64,000 nucleotides of DNA, from contig JAEYYX010000048.1 of the NCBI GenBank assembly GCA_023428245.1, positions 26,486 to 90,485 on the forward strand, read 5' to 3'. Below are positions 24,962 through 31,892 of the stretch, one piece after another. Positions within the stretch are counted from its first letter, which is position 1. Every line of letters begins with the position of its first letter. The stretch comes from Pseudomonadota bacterium (GTDB lineage: Bacteria; Myxococcota_A; Polyangia; Polyangiales; Polyangiaceae). The position numbers were made by a program, and so were the translations under genes. A model generated the notes under the pieces. The model worked only from the letters and a program-made list of their open reading frames with translations, was not told where the DNA came from and ran no database searches.

Positions 24962-25513
24962 TCAAGGGAAGCCCGGGAGATTCCAAAGTCCACTCAGCCT
25001 GTAGAGAACACCGTCGCTCTTCGCGTGAATCTCCGCGGAGAGACGGAGAAAAGCGACATGGGCTTCCGACAGCGCCCCCTGCCCCTCCCCCCAGTCGAGC
25101 TCAAAATTTCCCTGTTCCGCCACGAGAATTTGGCTGCCTGAGCTGCCGATCTCGAGGGTCACGCGGGTCCCAGCTTTGAGCACGAGGCGCTCGAAGGACA
25201 GTCCGTTCTGTCCCCCTTCGGAGAGCAGCGGATAGCGGCGACCGCGACCGAGGCGCGCCGAAGGCACCGCCTTGAGCGCCACGATCAGCGCCGCGTCAGG
25301 CGCCGCGGCCACGAGCTGGTCTACTGTGGTGCCGAGAGCGCGCGCGACCCGGAGAGCTACGGCCAGCGTCGGGTTGGCCTGACCCGCCTCCAGGTGGGCG
25401 ATGGTCGGGCGCGGCACCCCAGACGATTCGGCGAGCGCGGCCTGACTCCAACCGAGCCGCTCACGCAGCCGCTTCAAGTTGCGCGCGATCAATGTCGACG
25501 CATCGTCCGTCAT
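24962..25513 (-). CDS. XRE-family transcriptional regulator with cupin sensor
   Basis: A 183-residue regulator: an N-terminal helix-turn-helix of Cro/CI type (NLKRLRERLGWSQAALAESSGVPRPTIAHLEAGQANPTLAVA, residues ~9-50, here spanning the recognition helix) and a C-terminal beta-rich cupin_2 barrel (VTLEIGSSGSQILVAEQGNFEL). Cupin metal-binding histidines are mostly lacking, so the sensor may be divergent. Such proteins usually control neighbouring metabolic genes; here neighbours are typA and a Tudor-like lipoprotein, so the target is unclear. Confidence 0.88.
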   Translation of the reverse strand: MTDDASTLIARNLKRLRERLGWSQAALAESSGVPRPTIAHLEAGQANPTLAVALRVARALGTTVDQLVAAAPDAALIVALKAVPSARLGRGRRYPLLSEGGQNGLSFERLVLKAGTRVTLEIGSSGSQILVAEQGNFELDWGEGQGALSEAHVAFLRLSAEIHAKSDGVLYRLSGLWNLPGFP

Positions 25514-25569
25514 GACGACGCATTGTACACGGCCGCACCGGGGCCCGAAAGGCGCCTCCCTGGCTTTTG

Positions 25570-26127
25570 TTAGGGGGCGATCTCGACACGGCCGATATCG
25601 ACCACCTCGTCCCAGGCGGATTCGTGACCTTCGTAATGAACCTTGAGTCGTCCGGCGCTCTCCACTTCGAGCACCGTCGCTCGATAAAAGGACCCCCGAA
25701 AGCGCACACGCACCTTATCGCCGACCTTAAAGCGACTGAGCCGCGAGGCCGCATCGCTCTTCTCTTCTTTGTTCTGGAGCGCTCGCACGTGCCGGGGCGG
25801 CGGGGGGAACACGCGCTCCCGAGCGAAACCCTTGATGCGATCGAGGGTCACATCCTCATCCCAACGCGCCGGATAACCGTCAAAATGCACGCGGAAGCGC
25901 GCGTCGCCCCGAGCTAAAATGATATAAGCGGGGTAGAGCTGCTTCTCATCGCCCCACTCGACGAGCACGTAGTCGCCCACCCTGTAAGGGCGCTGACAGG
26001 CGACCACAAACAAGAAAAGCCCGAGGGCGAGAAGTCGGAGCGCTCGGCTGAGAATCGTCGGCGCGAGGCCTAACCCTGCCCTATCCAGGCTCGACTGCCG
26101 CGAAAGAGAAACGCGAGCGCTCGTCAT
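25570..26127 (-). CDS. Lipoprotein with two Tudor/chromo-like repeats
   Basis: A 185-residue predicted lipoprotein: hydrophobic signal segment ending in FVVACQRP (lipobox near residue 44, after an unusually long basic N-region, so the true start may be internal). It has two copies of a ~55-residue module: GDYVLVEWGDEKQLYPAYI leading to FRVHFDGYPARWDEDV, and GDKVRVRFRGSFYRATV leading to LKVHYEGHESAWDEVV. The pattern VxxxGxxYxAxI..VHYxGxxxxWDE is that of Tudor-knot/chromo barrels. In eukaryotes these bind modified peptides or nucleic acids; an envelope role is unknown. ATGA overlap with the CPBP protease gene. Confidence 0.75.
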   Translation of the reverse strand: MTSARVSLSRQSSLDRAGLGLAPTILSRALRLLALGLFLFVVACQRPYRVGDYVLVEWGDEKQLYPAYIILARGDARFRVHFDGYPARWDEDVTLDRIKGFARERVFPPPPRHVRALQNKEEKSDAASRLSRFKVGDKVRVRFRGSFYRATVLEVESAGRLKVHYEGHESAWDEVVDIGRVEIAP

Positions 26128-26972
26128 GAAAGACCTCTATCGAGAGCGCGCCGCCGAGCACTCTTCGTGTCCCGGCCCACGAACAGAAAAAGGAGAGCCA
26201 AGGTCAGGACGACGCCAGCCGAAATGAAAAGCTCGGGCTCGCCACTCAAGGAGAAATGTTCCGGCGGACCAAACAGCTCAAAGGTCCCATCGAGAACCGC
26301 GAAGCCGTTGAACCCGATGTGAAAGGCCAGGCTCGGAATGAGCGAGCCCGAAAGAGCCCGAAGGGCCGAGAGGACAGCGGCGACCACACCGAGAGCCGGC
26401 CACAGCTTCGGCTCGAGGTGGCTCAAGAGAAACCCGGCCCCGGAGATGACGGCGGCGGCCAGAAGAGTCTTCCCGCCTTGCCTGAGGGAGCCAAAGATAG
26501 CCCCGCGGAAGAAGACCTCTTCTGCAAGAGGCACGAGCACGACCAAAATCACCGCGAGCATCACGCCGTGCGTCACGCTGGTGGGACGCAACATGGCGGC
26601 TCGCTCCGCGATCTCACTCGGGGGACTCGGTGAAATCGACTCCATGAGCACCGCGATGCGGCGCGCCGGGATCTGGCTGAGCGCCCCACAAAAAAAACTC
26701 ACGAGCACTAGGAAGGCCGGCACCGGACGAAAGGCGAGAGTGTTCGGACGCCCCGCCGGCCCGAGCAAGAACGCACTGGCGAGCAAAAAGGCGATCGCCG
26801 AAAGCCCACCGAGGGTGACAAGATCTTTCAGAGCGTCCGGGGAAGTCGCTCCAATCAGCATCACCACGAGCGAAAAAGCCAGCATGGTGCCGAGCATCCA
26901 GAGTCCCGCCTCGAGGAGCCCGAACCGGGGCCCATCCTCACCGGCCGGTCTCAGAGAAGGGCGCTTCGTCAT
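26124..26972 (-). CDS. CPBP-family intramembrane glutamic endopeptidase (CAAX protease-like)
   Basis: A 282-residue membrane protein with about eight hydrophobic segments. The CPBP/Abi signature is present: LAEEVFFRGAIFG (EExxxR, near residue 158), a following LLSHLEP helix and HIGFNGF (HxxxN). These residues form the active site in Rce1-type proteases. Substrates of bacterial members are mostly unknown. ATGA overlaps on both sides (nadB upstream, Tudor-like lipoprotein downstream) show it is inside a tightly coupled operon. Confidence 0.9.
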   Translation of the reverse strand: MTKRPSLRPAGEDGPRFGLLEAGLWMLGTMLAFSLVVMLIGATSPDALKDLVTLGGLSAIAFLLASAFLLGPAGRPNTLAFRPVPAFLVLVSFFCGALSQIPARRIAVLMESISPSPPSEIAERAAMLRPTSVTHGVMLAVILVVLVPLAEEVFFRGAIFGSLRQGGKTLLAAAVISGAGFLLSHLEPKLWPALGVVAAVLSALRALSGSLIPSLAFHIGFNGFAVLDGTFELFGPPEHFSLSGEPELFISAGVVLTLALLFLFVGRDTKSARRRALDRGLS

Positions 26973-28672
26973 GAAAGGGCGCTCCCTCGGAGCTTCGGTC
27001 GGGTCCCGATCTTCTGCACGGTATCCCGCAGGAAGTCAGGGGAGAGTTCCGGGTGATCGACGGTGAAATGGAGCCCGCGGCTCTCCTTGCGCGTCTGGGC
27101 CGCGGCGATCACAAGGGAGGCAACCAGCTGAATGTTGCGGAGCTCAAGGAGATCGCGCGTGATGAAGTGCTTCCAATAGTACTCGAGGATTTCGCCTTCG
27201 AGCACGTTCACGCGGCGCTCGGCGCGGCGGAGACGCGAATCGCTGCGCACGATGCCGACGTAGTTCCACATGAGGCGCCGGACCTCGTCCCAGTTCTGGG
27301 TCACGATGACAGCTTCGTTGCTCGGGCCTGCATCGCCCGTCTCCCAAGGGGGAACCGAGGGCTCGGGGCGGCCGCGCAGTTCCTGGATCTGCTCGCGGAG
27401 CTTTTGAGCCGCGCGGTCGGCAAAGACAAGCCCCTCGAGGAGCGAGTTCGATGCAAGGCGGTTCGCTCCGTGGAGCCCGGTGCAGGCCGTCTCACCGATC
27501 ACCCACAATCCCGGGAGGCTGCTTCGCCCCCAAAGATCGCTCGTCACCCCGCCGCACATGTAGTGCGCCGCGGGCACGACAGGGATCGGATCCCGCGTCA
27601 TATCGAGACCGTAAGAGAGAGAGCGCTCGTAGATGTTCGGGAAACGGTCCCGGATGTAGCTGGCCGGTTTGTGGGTGATGTCGAGTAGGACGAACTCACT
27701 TCCGGTCCGCTTCATCTCGAAGTCGATGGCGCGCGCAACGATGTCACGGGGGGCGAGATCCGCGAGCTCGTGGTGCTTCGGCATGAAGGCTTCGCCCGTG
27801 GGAAGCCGGAGCACGGCGCCCTCCCCTCGCAGCGCTTCGCTGACGAGAAAACTCTTGGCGCGAGGTTCATAAAGGACCGTCGGGTGGAACTGGAAAAACT
27901 CCATGTTCGCGACCTCGGCCCCCGCGCGAAACGCCATCGCGACTCCGTCGCCCGTCGCGACGTCGGGATTCGAGGTATAAAGGTAGACTTTCCCGGCTCC
28001 GCCCGTCGCTAGAATCGTCGCGCGGGCTCGGATCGTCTCAACGCGCCCTGTGCGCTCGTCGAGCACGTACGCGCCCACACACTCGTCGGGCATGCCGAAG
28101 CGGCTGTGCACGATGAGGTCGACGCCCATGCGCCACTCGCAGACCTCGATGTTCTCATGCTTGAGGACGGCTTCGGTCAGGGCCCGCTGGATCTCCGCGC
28201 CCGTCAGATCTTTCGCATGTGCGACACGCCGCTCGCTGTGCCCACCTTCACGGGCCAGATCGAGAGCTCCGTCCTCACGACGCGAAAACTGTGCGCCCAC
28301 GTCCATGAGCCATTTGAGGACACGGGGACCCTCCGTCACACAGAGATCGACCGTTTCCGAGCGACAGAGCCCAGCCCCAGCGGTGTGAGTGTCTCGGATG
28401 TGTTTTTCGAAGCTATCGAGCGGATCGAGCACCGCTGCGATGCCGCCTTGAGCCCGAGCGCTCGCTGAATCCTCGAGGCTTCGCTTTGTCACCAACAGAA
28501 CGGTGCCGAACTCTGCTGCGCGGAGCGCAAAGGAGAGACCGGCGACGCCACCGCCGAGGACAAGAAAATCAGGGGATGACAACTGGGGCACGGGCGGCTC
28601 AATACCAAGGCCCCGGGCCACTTGCACGGCCGCGGGGGCCCTCCTACGCTGGGAGAACAGTAGAGCGTGCAT
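26969..28672 (-). CDS. nadB: L-aspartate oxidase
   Basis: FAD-dependent oxidation of aspartate to iminoaspartate, the first step of de novo NAD synthesis. The 567-residue protein shows the FAD-binding FLVLGGGVAGLSFALRA, SASARAQGGIAA, the substrate region HYMCGGVTSD and GLHGANRLASNSLLEGLVF. Residues 1-33 before the FAD fold are longer than usual (~10-15), and the ATG at 28672 lies within an inverted repeat shared with the divergent etfB leader; a GTG about 17 codons in is an alternative start. nadA and nadC are not in the window. Upstream gene of the CPBP/Tudor/XRE/typA run. Confidence 0.95.
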   Translation of the reverse strand: MHALLFSQRRRAPAAVQVARGLGIEPPVPQLSSPDFLVLGGGVAGLSFALRAAEFGTVLLVTKRSLEDSASARAQGGIAAVLDPLDSFEKHIRDTHTAGAGLCRSETVDLCVTEGPRVLKWLMDVGAQFSRREDGALDLAREGGHSERRVAHAKDLTGAEIQRALTEAVLKHENIEVCEWRMGVDLIVHSRFGMPDECVGAYVLDERTGRVETIRARATILATGGAGKVYLYTSNPDVATGDGVAMAFRAGAEVANMEFFQFHPTVLYEPRAKSFLVSEALRGEGAVLRLPTGEAFMPKHHELADLAPRDIVARAIDFEMKRTGSEFVLLDITHKPASYIRDRFPNIYERSLSYGLDMTRDPIPVVPAAHYMCGGVTSDLWGRSSLPGLWVIGETACTGLHGANRLASNSLLEGLVFADRAAQKLREQIQELRGRPEPSVPPWETGDAGPSNEAVIVTQNWDEVRRLMWNYVGIVRSDSRLRRAERRVNVLEGEILEYYWKHFITRDLLELRNIQLVASLVIAAAQTRKESRGLHFTVDHPELSPDFLRDTVQKIGTRPKLRGSALS

Positions 28673-28688
28673 TTTTCACGAGCACGCT
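28664..28688. promoter_or_regulatory. Inverted repeat in the nadB/etfB divergent gap
   Basis: AGCGTGC (28664-28670) and GCACGCT (28682-28688) form a perfect 7-bp inverted repeat, 11-nt spacer, covering the annotated nadB ATG and lying just upstream of etfB. It could be an operator for both genes or a leader hairpin of etfB. Only the symmetry is seen. Confidence 0.35.
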
Positions 28689-28716
28689 GCCCTGGCCCGC
28701 ATCGAAGGAGATGAGC

Positions 28717-29544
28717 GTGAAGATCCTGGTTCCGATCAAGAGAGTGAGCGACCCCGACAACGCCAACAAGATCAAGGTTGCCCCCGGGGGGGCCGCGATC
28801 GACGCGGGTGGCCTCGAGTGGAAGATCAACCCGTTCGACGAGTACGCGCTCGAAACCGCGCTCCGTCTGACGGAAAACGGCGCCCTGCCGAAACAACGCG
28901 AAGGCGAGGTCATCGTCGTGACCTTCGGCCCCAAGGAGGTCGAACCGATCCTCAGGAGCGCCCTGGCCACTGGCGCCAGCCGGGCGATCCGCGTGGAGGC
29001 AGAGGACAGCCAGCTCGATGGTGGCATCGTCGCCGCCGCCCTGAAGACCCTCGTCGAAGCTGAAAAGCCTGACTGGGTCATCCTCGGCAAACAGGCCGTC
29101 GACGGCGACTCGAATCAGGTCGGCCAGATGCTCGCTGAGCTGCTCGACGCGCCCATGGCAACCTTCGCTGCCACGATCAAAGAGGAGGCGGATGGTCGCC
29201 TGCTCGTCGGTCGTGAAGTCGACGGCGGTCTCCACAAGGTACGCCTGACCGGTCCCGGCGTCGTCACCGTGGACCTGCGCATCGTGGCGCCGGAGAGCGT
29301 CTATTCGAACAAGACGGACGCCTCCTTCAAGTACCAGGAGGGCGTCCGCTTCGCGCCCCTACCCGCGATCATGCAGGCGAAGAAGAAGCCCCTCGACACG
29401 AAGACGCTCGCGGAGCTGACGAACAAGGCGGCCGCGATGAACTACACGAAGTTCGAGCTGCCCGCCGGGCGTAAGGCCGGATCGAAGGTCGCAAGTGTCG
29501 CTGAACTGGTCGCGAAGCTGACGAACGAGGCGAAGGTCCTCTGA
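28717..29544 (+). CDS. etfB: Electron transfer flavoprotein, beta subunit
   Basis: EtfB with EtfA carries electrons from acyl-CoA and other dehydrogenases to the quinone pool. 275 residues; MKILVPIKRVSDPDN at the N-terminus and the beta-signature LPAIMQAKKKPL near residue 215 are typical. Start choice: AAGGAG at 28705-28710 touches an ATG at 28711 with no spacing, but stands 6 nt before GTG 28717, which also gives the standard Etf N-terminus MKILV; GTG is therefore preferred. Followed 23 bp later by etfA. Divergent from nadB. Confidence 0.95.
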   Translation: MKILVPIKRVSDPDNANKIKVAPGGAAIDAGGLEWKINPFDEYALETALRLTENGALPKQREGEVIVVTFGPKEVEPILRSALATGASRAIRVEAEDSQLDGGIVAAALKTLVEAEKPDWVILGKQAVDGDSNQVGQMLAELLDAPMATFAATIKEEADGRLLVGREVDGGLHKVRLTGPGVVTVDLRIVAPESVYSNKTDASFKYQEGVRFAPLPAIMQAKKKPLDTKTLAELTNKAAAMNYTKFELPAGRKAGSKVASVAELVAKLTNEAKVL

Positions 29545-29567
29545 GCCGACAGGGAGTGAAAGAGAAG

Positions 29568-30539
29568 ATGCAAAACGTATTGATTTTGGCGGAGCTCGGC
29601 GAAGGCAAAGAACTCAAGAACGCGACGCTGTCCGCGATCGAGTTCGGTTATTCGTGCCTCGCTACGGTCGGCGGTTCCCTCGACATCTTGGTGCTCGGGA
29701 GCGACACCAAGGATGCGGTCGCGACGCTCAAGAAGCACGGCGCAGGTAAGGTCATCGTCATCGAAGACCCCGCCTTCGCTCACTACCTCGCGGAAGAGTA
29801 CGCGCCGACCGTCGCCAGCATCGCTGGTTCCTACGGCCTGCTCGTGGCGACCGCGACGACCTTCGGAAAGGATCTCTTGCCGCGCGTGGCTGCGCGCATC
29901 GGCGCCGCCTACGCAACGGATGTCTCCGGAGTCGTGACGGACGGCGGCGAGCTCAGCTTCCGCCGCCCAATGTTCGCCGGAAACGCCATCGGCTACACGA
30001 CGCTCAAGTCGGCCCAGAAGATCGTCACGGTGCGTCAAAGCGAGGTTTCTGCCCACGAAGCGGGCAGCAGTGAGTCACCCGTCGAGACGGCTCAACGGGT
30101 AGCCCCGAGCGGCAGCGCTCGTGCGCGCATCGAGCACGTCGCTCTCGAAACAGTCCAGTCCGAGCGCCCCGACCTCGGCGACGCCAAGACCGTCGTCTCC
30201 GGTGGCCGCGCTCTCAAGGAGCGCTTCTTCGAGGTTCTCGAACCTCTAGCCAATACGCTCGGCGCAGCGCTCGGTGCGAGTCGTGCGGCGGTCGACGCCG
30301 GGTATTGCCCGGGCGACTTCCAGGTCGGCCAGACGGGCAAGATCGTCGCCCCGACCCTCTATTTCGCCATCGGTATTTCCGGAGCCATCCAGCACATCGC
30401 CGGCATGAAGAACTCCAAGGTGATCGTGGCGATCAACAAGGACCCGGACGCGCCGATCTTCCAGGTCGCCGACTACGGCCTCGTGGCCGACCTTTTCACG
30501 GCGGTGCCCGAGCTCGTTGCGGCCCTGAAGAACCGCTAA
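29568..30539 (+). CDS. etfA: Electron transfer flavoprotein, alpha subunit
   Basis: FAD-binding partner of EtfB. The 323-residue protein carries the C-terminal FAD domain signature: VVSGGRAL, GYCPGDFQVGQTGKIVAP and LYFAIGISGAIQHIAGM, followed by VIVAINKDPDAPIF. ATG 29568 is taken as start; a GTG at 29556 directly after AGGGAG is possible but adds only four residues. The gene pair ends in a strong hairpin (30557-30599). Confidence 0.96.
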   Translation: MQNVLILAELGEGKELKNATLSAIEFGYSCLATVGGSLDILVLGSDTKDAVATLKKHGAGKVIVIEDPAFAHYLAEEYAPTVASIAGSYGLLVATATTFGKDLLPRVAARIGAAYATDVSGVVTDGGELSFRRPMFAGNAIGYTTLKSAQKIVTVRQSEVSAHEAGSSESPVETAQRVAPSGSARARIEHVALETVQSERPDLGDAKTVVSGGRALKERFFEVLEPLANTLGAALGASRAAVDAGYCPGDFQVGQTGKIVAPTLYFAIGISGAIQHIAGMKNSKVIVAINKDPDAPIFQVADYGLVADLFTAVPELVAALKNR

Positions 30540-30556
30540 GGCCCCCGATTTCACAC

Positions 30557-30599
30557 GAGGGCGCGCCGACAGCGCTTGACAGTCTGTCGCGCCGCCCTC
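30557..30599 (+). terminator. Hairpin downstream of etfA
   Basis: GAGGGCG/CGCCCTC outer stem and CGACAG/CTGTCG inner stem with a 3x3 internal loop and an 11-nt apical loop. No U-tract follows, so it may be factor-dependent or only an RNA 3'-end protector. Its 3' half contains the likely -35 box of tRNA-Pro. Confidence 0.45.
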
Positions 30600-30604
30600 A
30601 TTCT
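30576..30604 (+). promoter_or_regulatory. Putative promoter of tRNA-Pro
   Basis: TTGACA (30576-30581), 17-bp spacer, CATTCT (30599-30604), 43 nt upstream of the tRNA. The -35 is consensus, the -10 poor. Confidence 0.4.
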
Positions 30605-30647
30605 CCCCGCCCCCGACGCGCCCTCGTGGCGCTGCTGGGGGCCCATT

Positions 30648-30721
30648 CGGGGCGTGGCGCAGTTTGGTAGCGCGCACGGTTCGGGTTCGTGAGGTCGGCA
30701 GTTCGAATCTGCCCGCCCCGA
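30648..30721 (+). tRNA. tRNA-Pro (CGG)
   Basis: A full cloverleaf: acceptor CGGGGCG/CGCCCCG, D arm GCGC/GCGC, anticodon stem CACGG/TCGTG with loop TTCGGGT (anticodon CGG), T arm GGCAG/CTGCC with TTCGAAT, discriminator A. CCA is not encoded. Followed at once by an intrinsic terminator. Confidence 0.96.
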
Positions 30722-30723
30722 CA

Positions 30724-30756
30724 AAAGCCGAGGAAATCCCTCGGCTTTACTTTTTT
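30724..30756 (+). terminator. Intrinsic terminator after tRNA-Pro
   Basis: Perfect 10-bp stem AAAGCCGAGG (30724-30733)/CCTCGGCTTT (30739-30748), 5-nt loop, then AC and six T. A textbook Rho-independent terminator. Confidence 0.9.
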
Positions 30757-30880
30757 CTACGAGCGGCTGGACGGGATTTCGAGCCGAACCGTCCAAGAGG
30801 GGGAGACTTTTGCTCTTTTTTGGTTCGGATGTACTGACACGGTAACGAGTCCGAGGTATTGTGCTCTCACTGTAGAGAAA

Positions 30881-30899
30881 CCAGGTGTAGGAAACCTGG
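30881..30899. promoter_or_regulatory. Inverted repeat upstream of the receiver-XRE gene
   Basis: CCAGGT (30881-30886) and ACCTGG (30894-30899) form a symmetric site 70 bp before the GTG of the XRE-type regulator. It is a candidate autoregulatory operator. Position and symmetry are all that support it. Confidence 0.3.
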
Positions 30900-30969
30900 A
30901 CGCAGCCTTCTCTGATGAGAATTTCGGGCCCCCGAATCTCCTCAGAAAGGCGCAGAGGAGACACCCGCC

Positions 30970-31578
30970 GTGGCAATTGAAGTTCCGAACGTCAACATCC
31001 TTATCGTAGACGACGACCAAGACATCCTGGAGTACATGCAGACGCTCCTCGAAAAGGATGGATTCGAGGTCAAGACGCAGAGCGACCCGACGCGGGTCGA
31101 AGATGAAGTTCGTCAGGGCTCATTTCACGTCATCATCCTGGACGTCATGATGCCGGAACTCGATGGCATCGAGGTGCTCCGCCGGATTCGAGCGATCGAT
31201 ACGGATGTCGCTGTCGTGATGTTCACTGCACATCCGAACCTGGAAACCGCTGTGGCCTCGATGAAGCTCGACGCCGTCGACTACATCAAGAAGCCCTTCA
31301 ACGTTGACGAATTCCGCGAGGTCCTCGCGCGCGTCATGAAGAAGAAGGGACTCGCTCGCACTCCCGAAGAACAGCTCCACAAGATCATCGGCGACACCAT
31401 CCGAGGGCTCCGCAAAGATCAGGAGCTCACCCTGAAGCAGATGAGCCGCCGGACCGGCCTCAGCATCTCCCTCCTGTCCCAGATCGAGCGCGCCGAATCG
31501 AGCCCGTCGATCTCGAGCCTCTACAAGATCGCCGTCGCCCTCGACTCGAAGATCAACAGTCTCTTCGGCGACAACTGA
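30970..31578 (+). CDS. Response regulator with receiver and XRE-type HTH output
   Basis: A 202-residue response regulator. Receiver domain residues ~8-125: acidic pocket VDDDQD, phosphoacceptor Asp58 in IILDVMMPELDG, switch Thr in VMFTAHP and Lys in YIKKPF. The output (residues ~140-200) is a Cro/CI-type HTH: LKQMSRRTGLSISLLSQIERAESSPS. This pairing is unusual compared with OmpR or NarL outputs, though it occurs in Myxococcota and relatives. Start GTG 30970 with GGAGACACCC upstream. No kinase is adjacent; the nearest is the orphan PocR-like kinase at 16.8-18.2 kb, a possible but unproven partner. Confidence 0.93.
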   Translation: MAIEVPNVNILIVDDDQDILEYMQTLLEKDGFEVKTQSDPTRVEDEVRQGSFHVIILDVMMPELDGIEVLRRIRAIDTDVAVVMFTAHPNLETAVASMKLDAVDYIKKPFNVDEFREVLARVMKKKGLARTPEEQLHKIIGDTIRGLRKDQELTLKQMSRRTGLSISLLSQIERAESSPSISSLYKIAVALDSKINSLFGDN

Positions 31579-31611
31579 GCCCCCTCTCCTCTGCGTCGGC
31601 GCACTCCCCGA

Positions 31612-31633
31612 GGAGAGCCTCAAGGCTCTCTCC
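31612..31633 (+). terminator. Hairpin after the receiver-XRE gene
   Basis: GAGAGCC (31613-31619)/GGCTCTC (31624-31630), loop TCAA, 35 nt past the stop. No U-tract, so termination activity is uncertain. The rest of 31634-31709 shows nothing recognised. Confidence 0.4.
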
Positions 31634-31709
31634 GGAAACGCTCTGGCGGAATTGAAGCAGGAAGAAAAAGAGCAGACCTCCCAATGTCCGCCCCCCTGCC
31701 AATTCTTAC

Positions 31710-31738
31710 TTGACGGAAAGGGATCAGCTCTCCATATT
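31710..31738 (+). promoter_or_regulatory. Putative promoter of tRNA-Met
   Basis: TTGACG (31710-31715), 17-bp spacer, CATATT (31733-31738), 25 nt before the tRNA. Confidence 0.6.
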
Positions 31739-31763
31739 CCCGGACCCGCGCGAGCGGGACCTC

Positions 31764-31837
31764 GCCAAAGTAGCTCAGCCGGTTAGAGCATACGCTTCAT
31801 AAGCGTGGGGTCGGCGGTTCAAGTCCGCCCTTTGGCA
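31764..31837 (+). tRNA. tRNA-Met (CAT), probably elongator
   Basis: Acceptor GCCAAAG/CTTTGGC, D arm GCTC/GAGC, anticodon stem TACGC/GCGTG with loop TTCATAA (anticodon CAT), T arm GGCGG/CCGCC with TTCAAGT, discriminator A. The paired 1-72 position excludes initiator tRNA. Ile2 identity cannot be strictly excluded, but the other CAT tRNA in this window (36779-36852) has the typical Ile2 sequence. Confidence 0.92.
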
Positions 31838-31892
31838 CTAGAAAACATCCTGTTTCCCGCATCGGCGCGAGCCGGTGGAATCTCCCCTTCCG

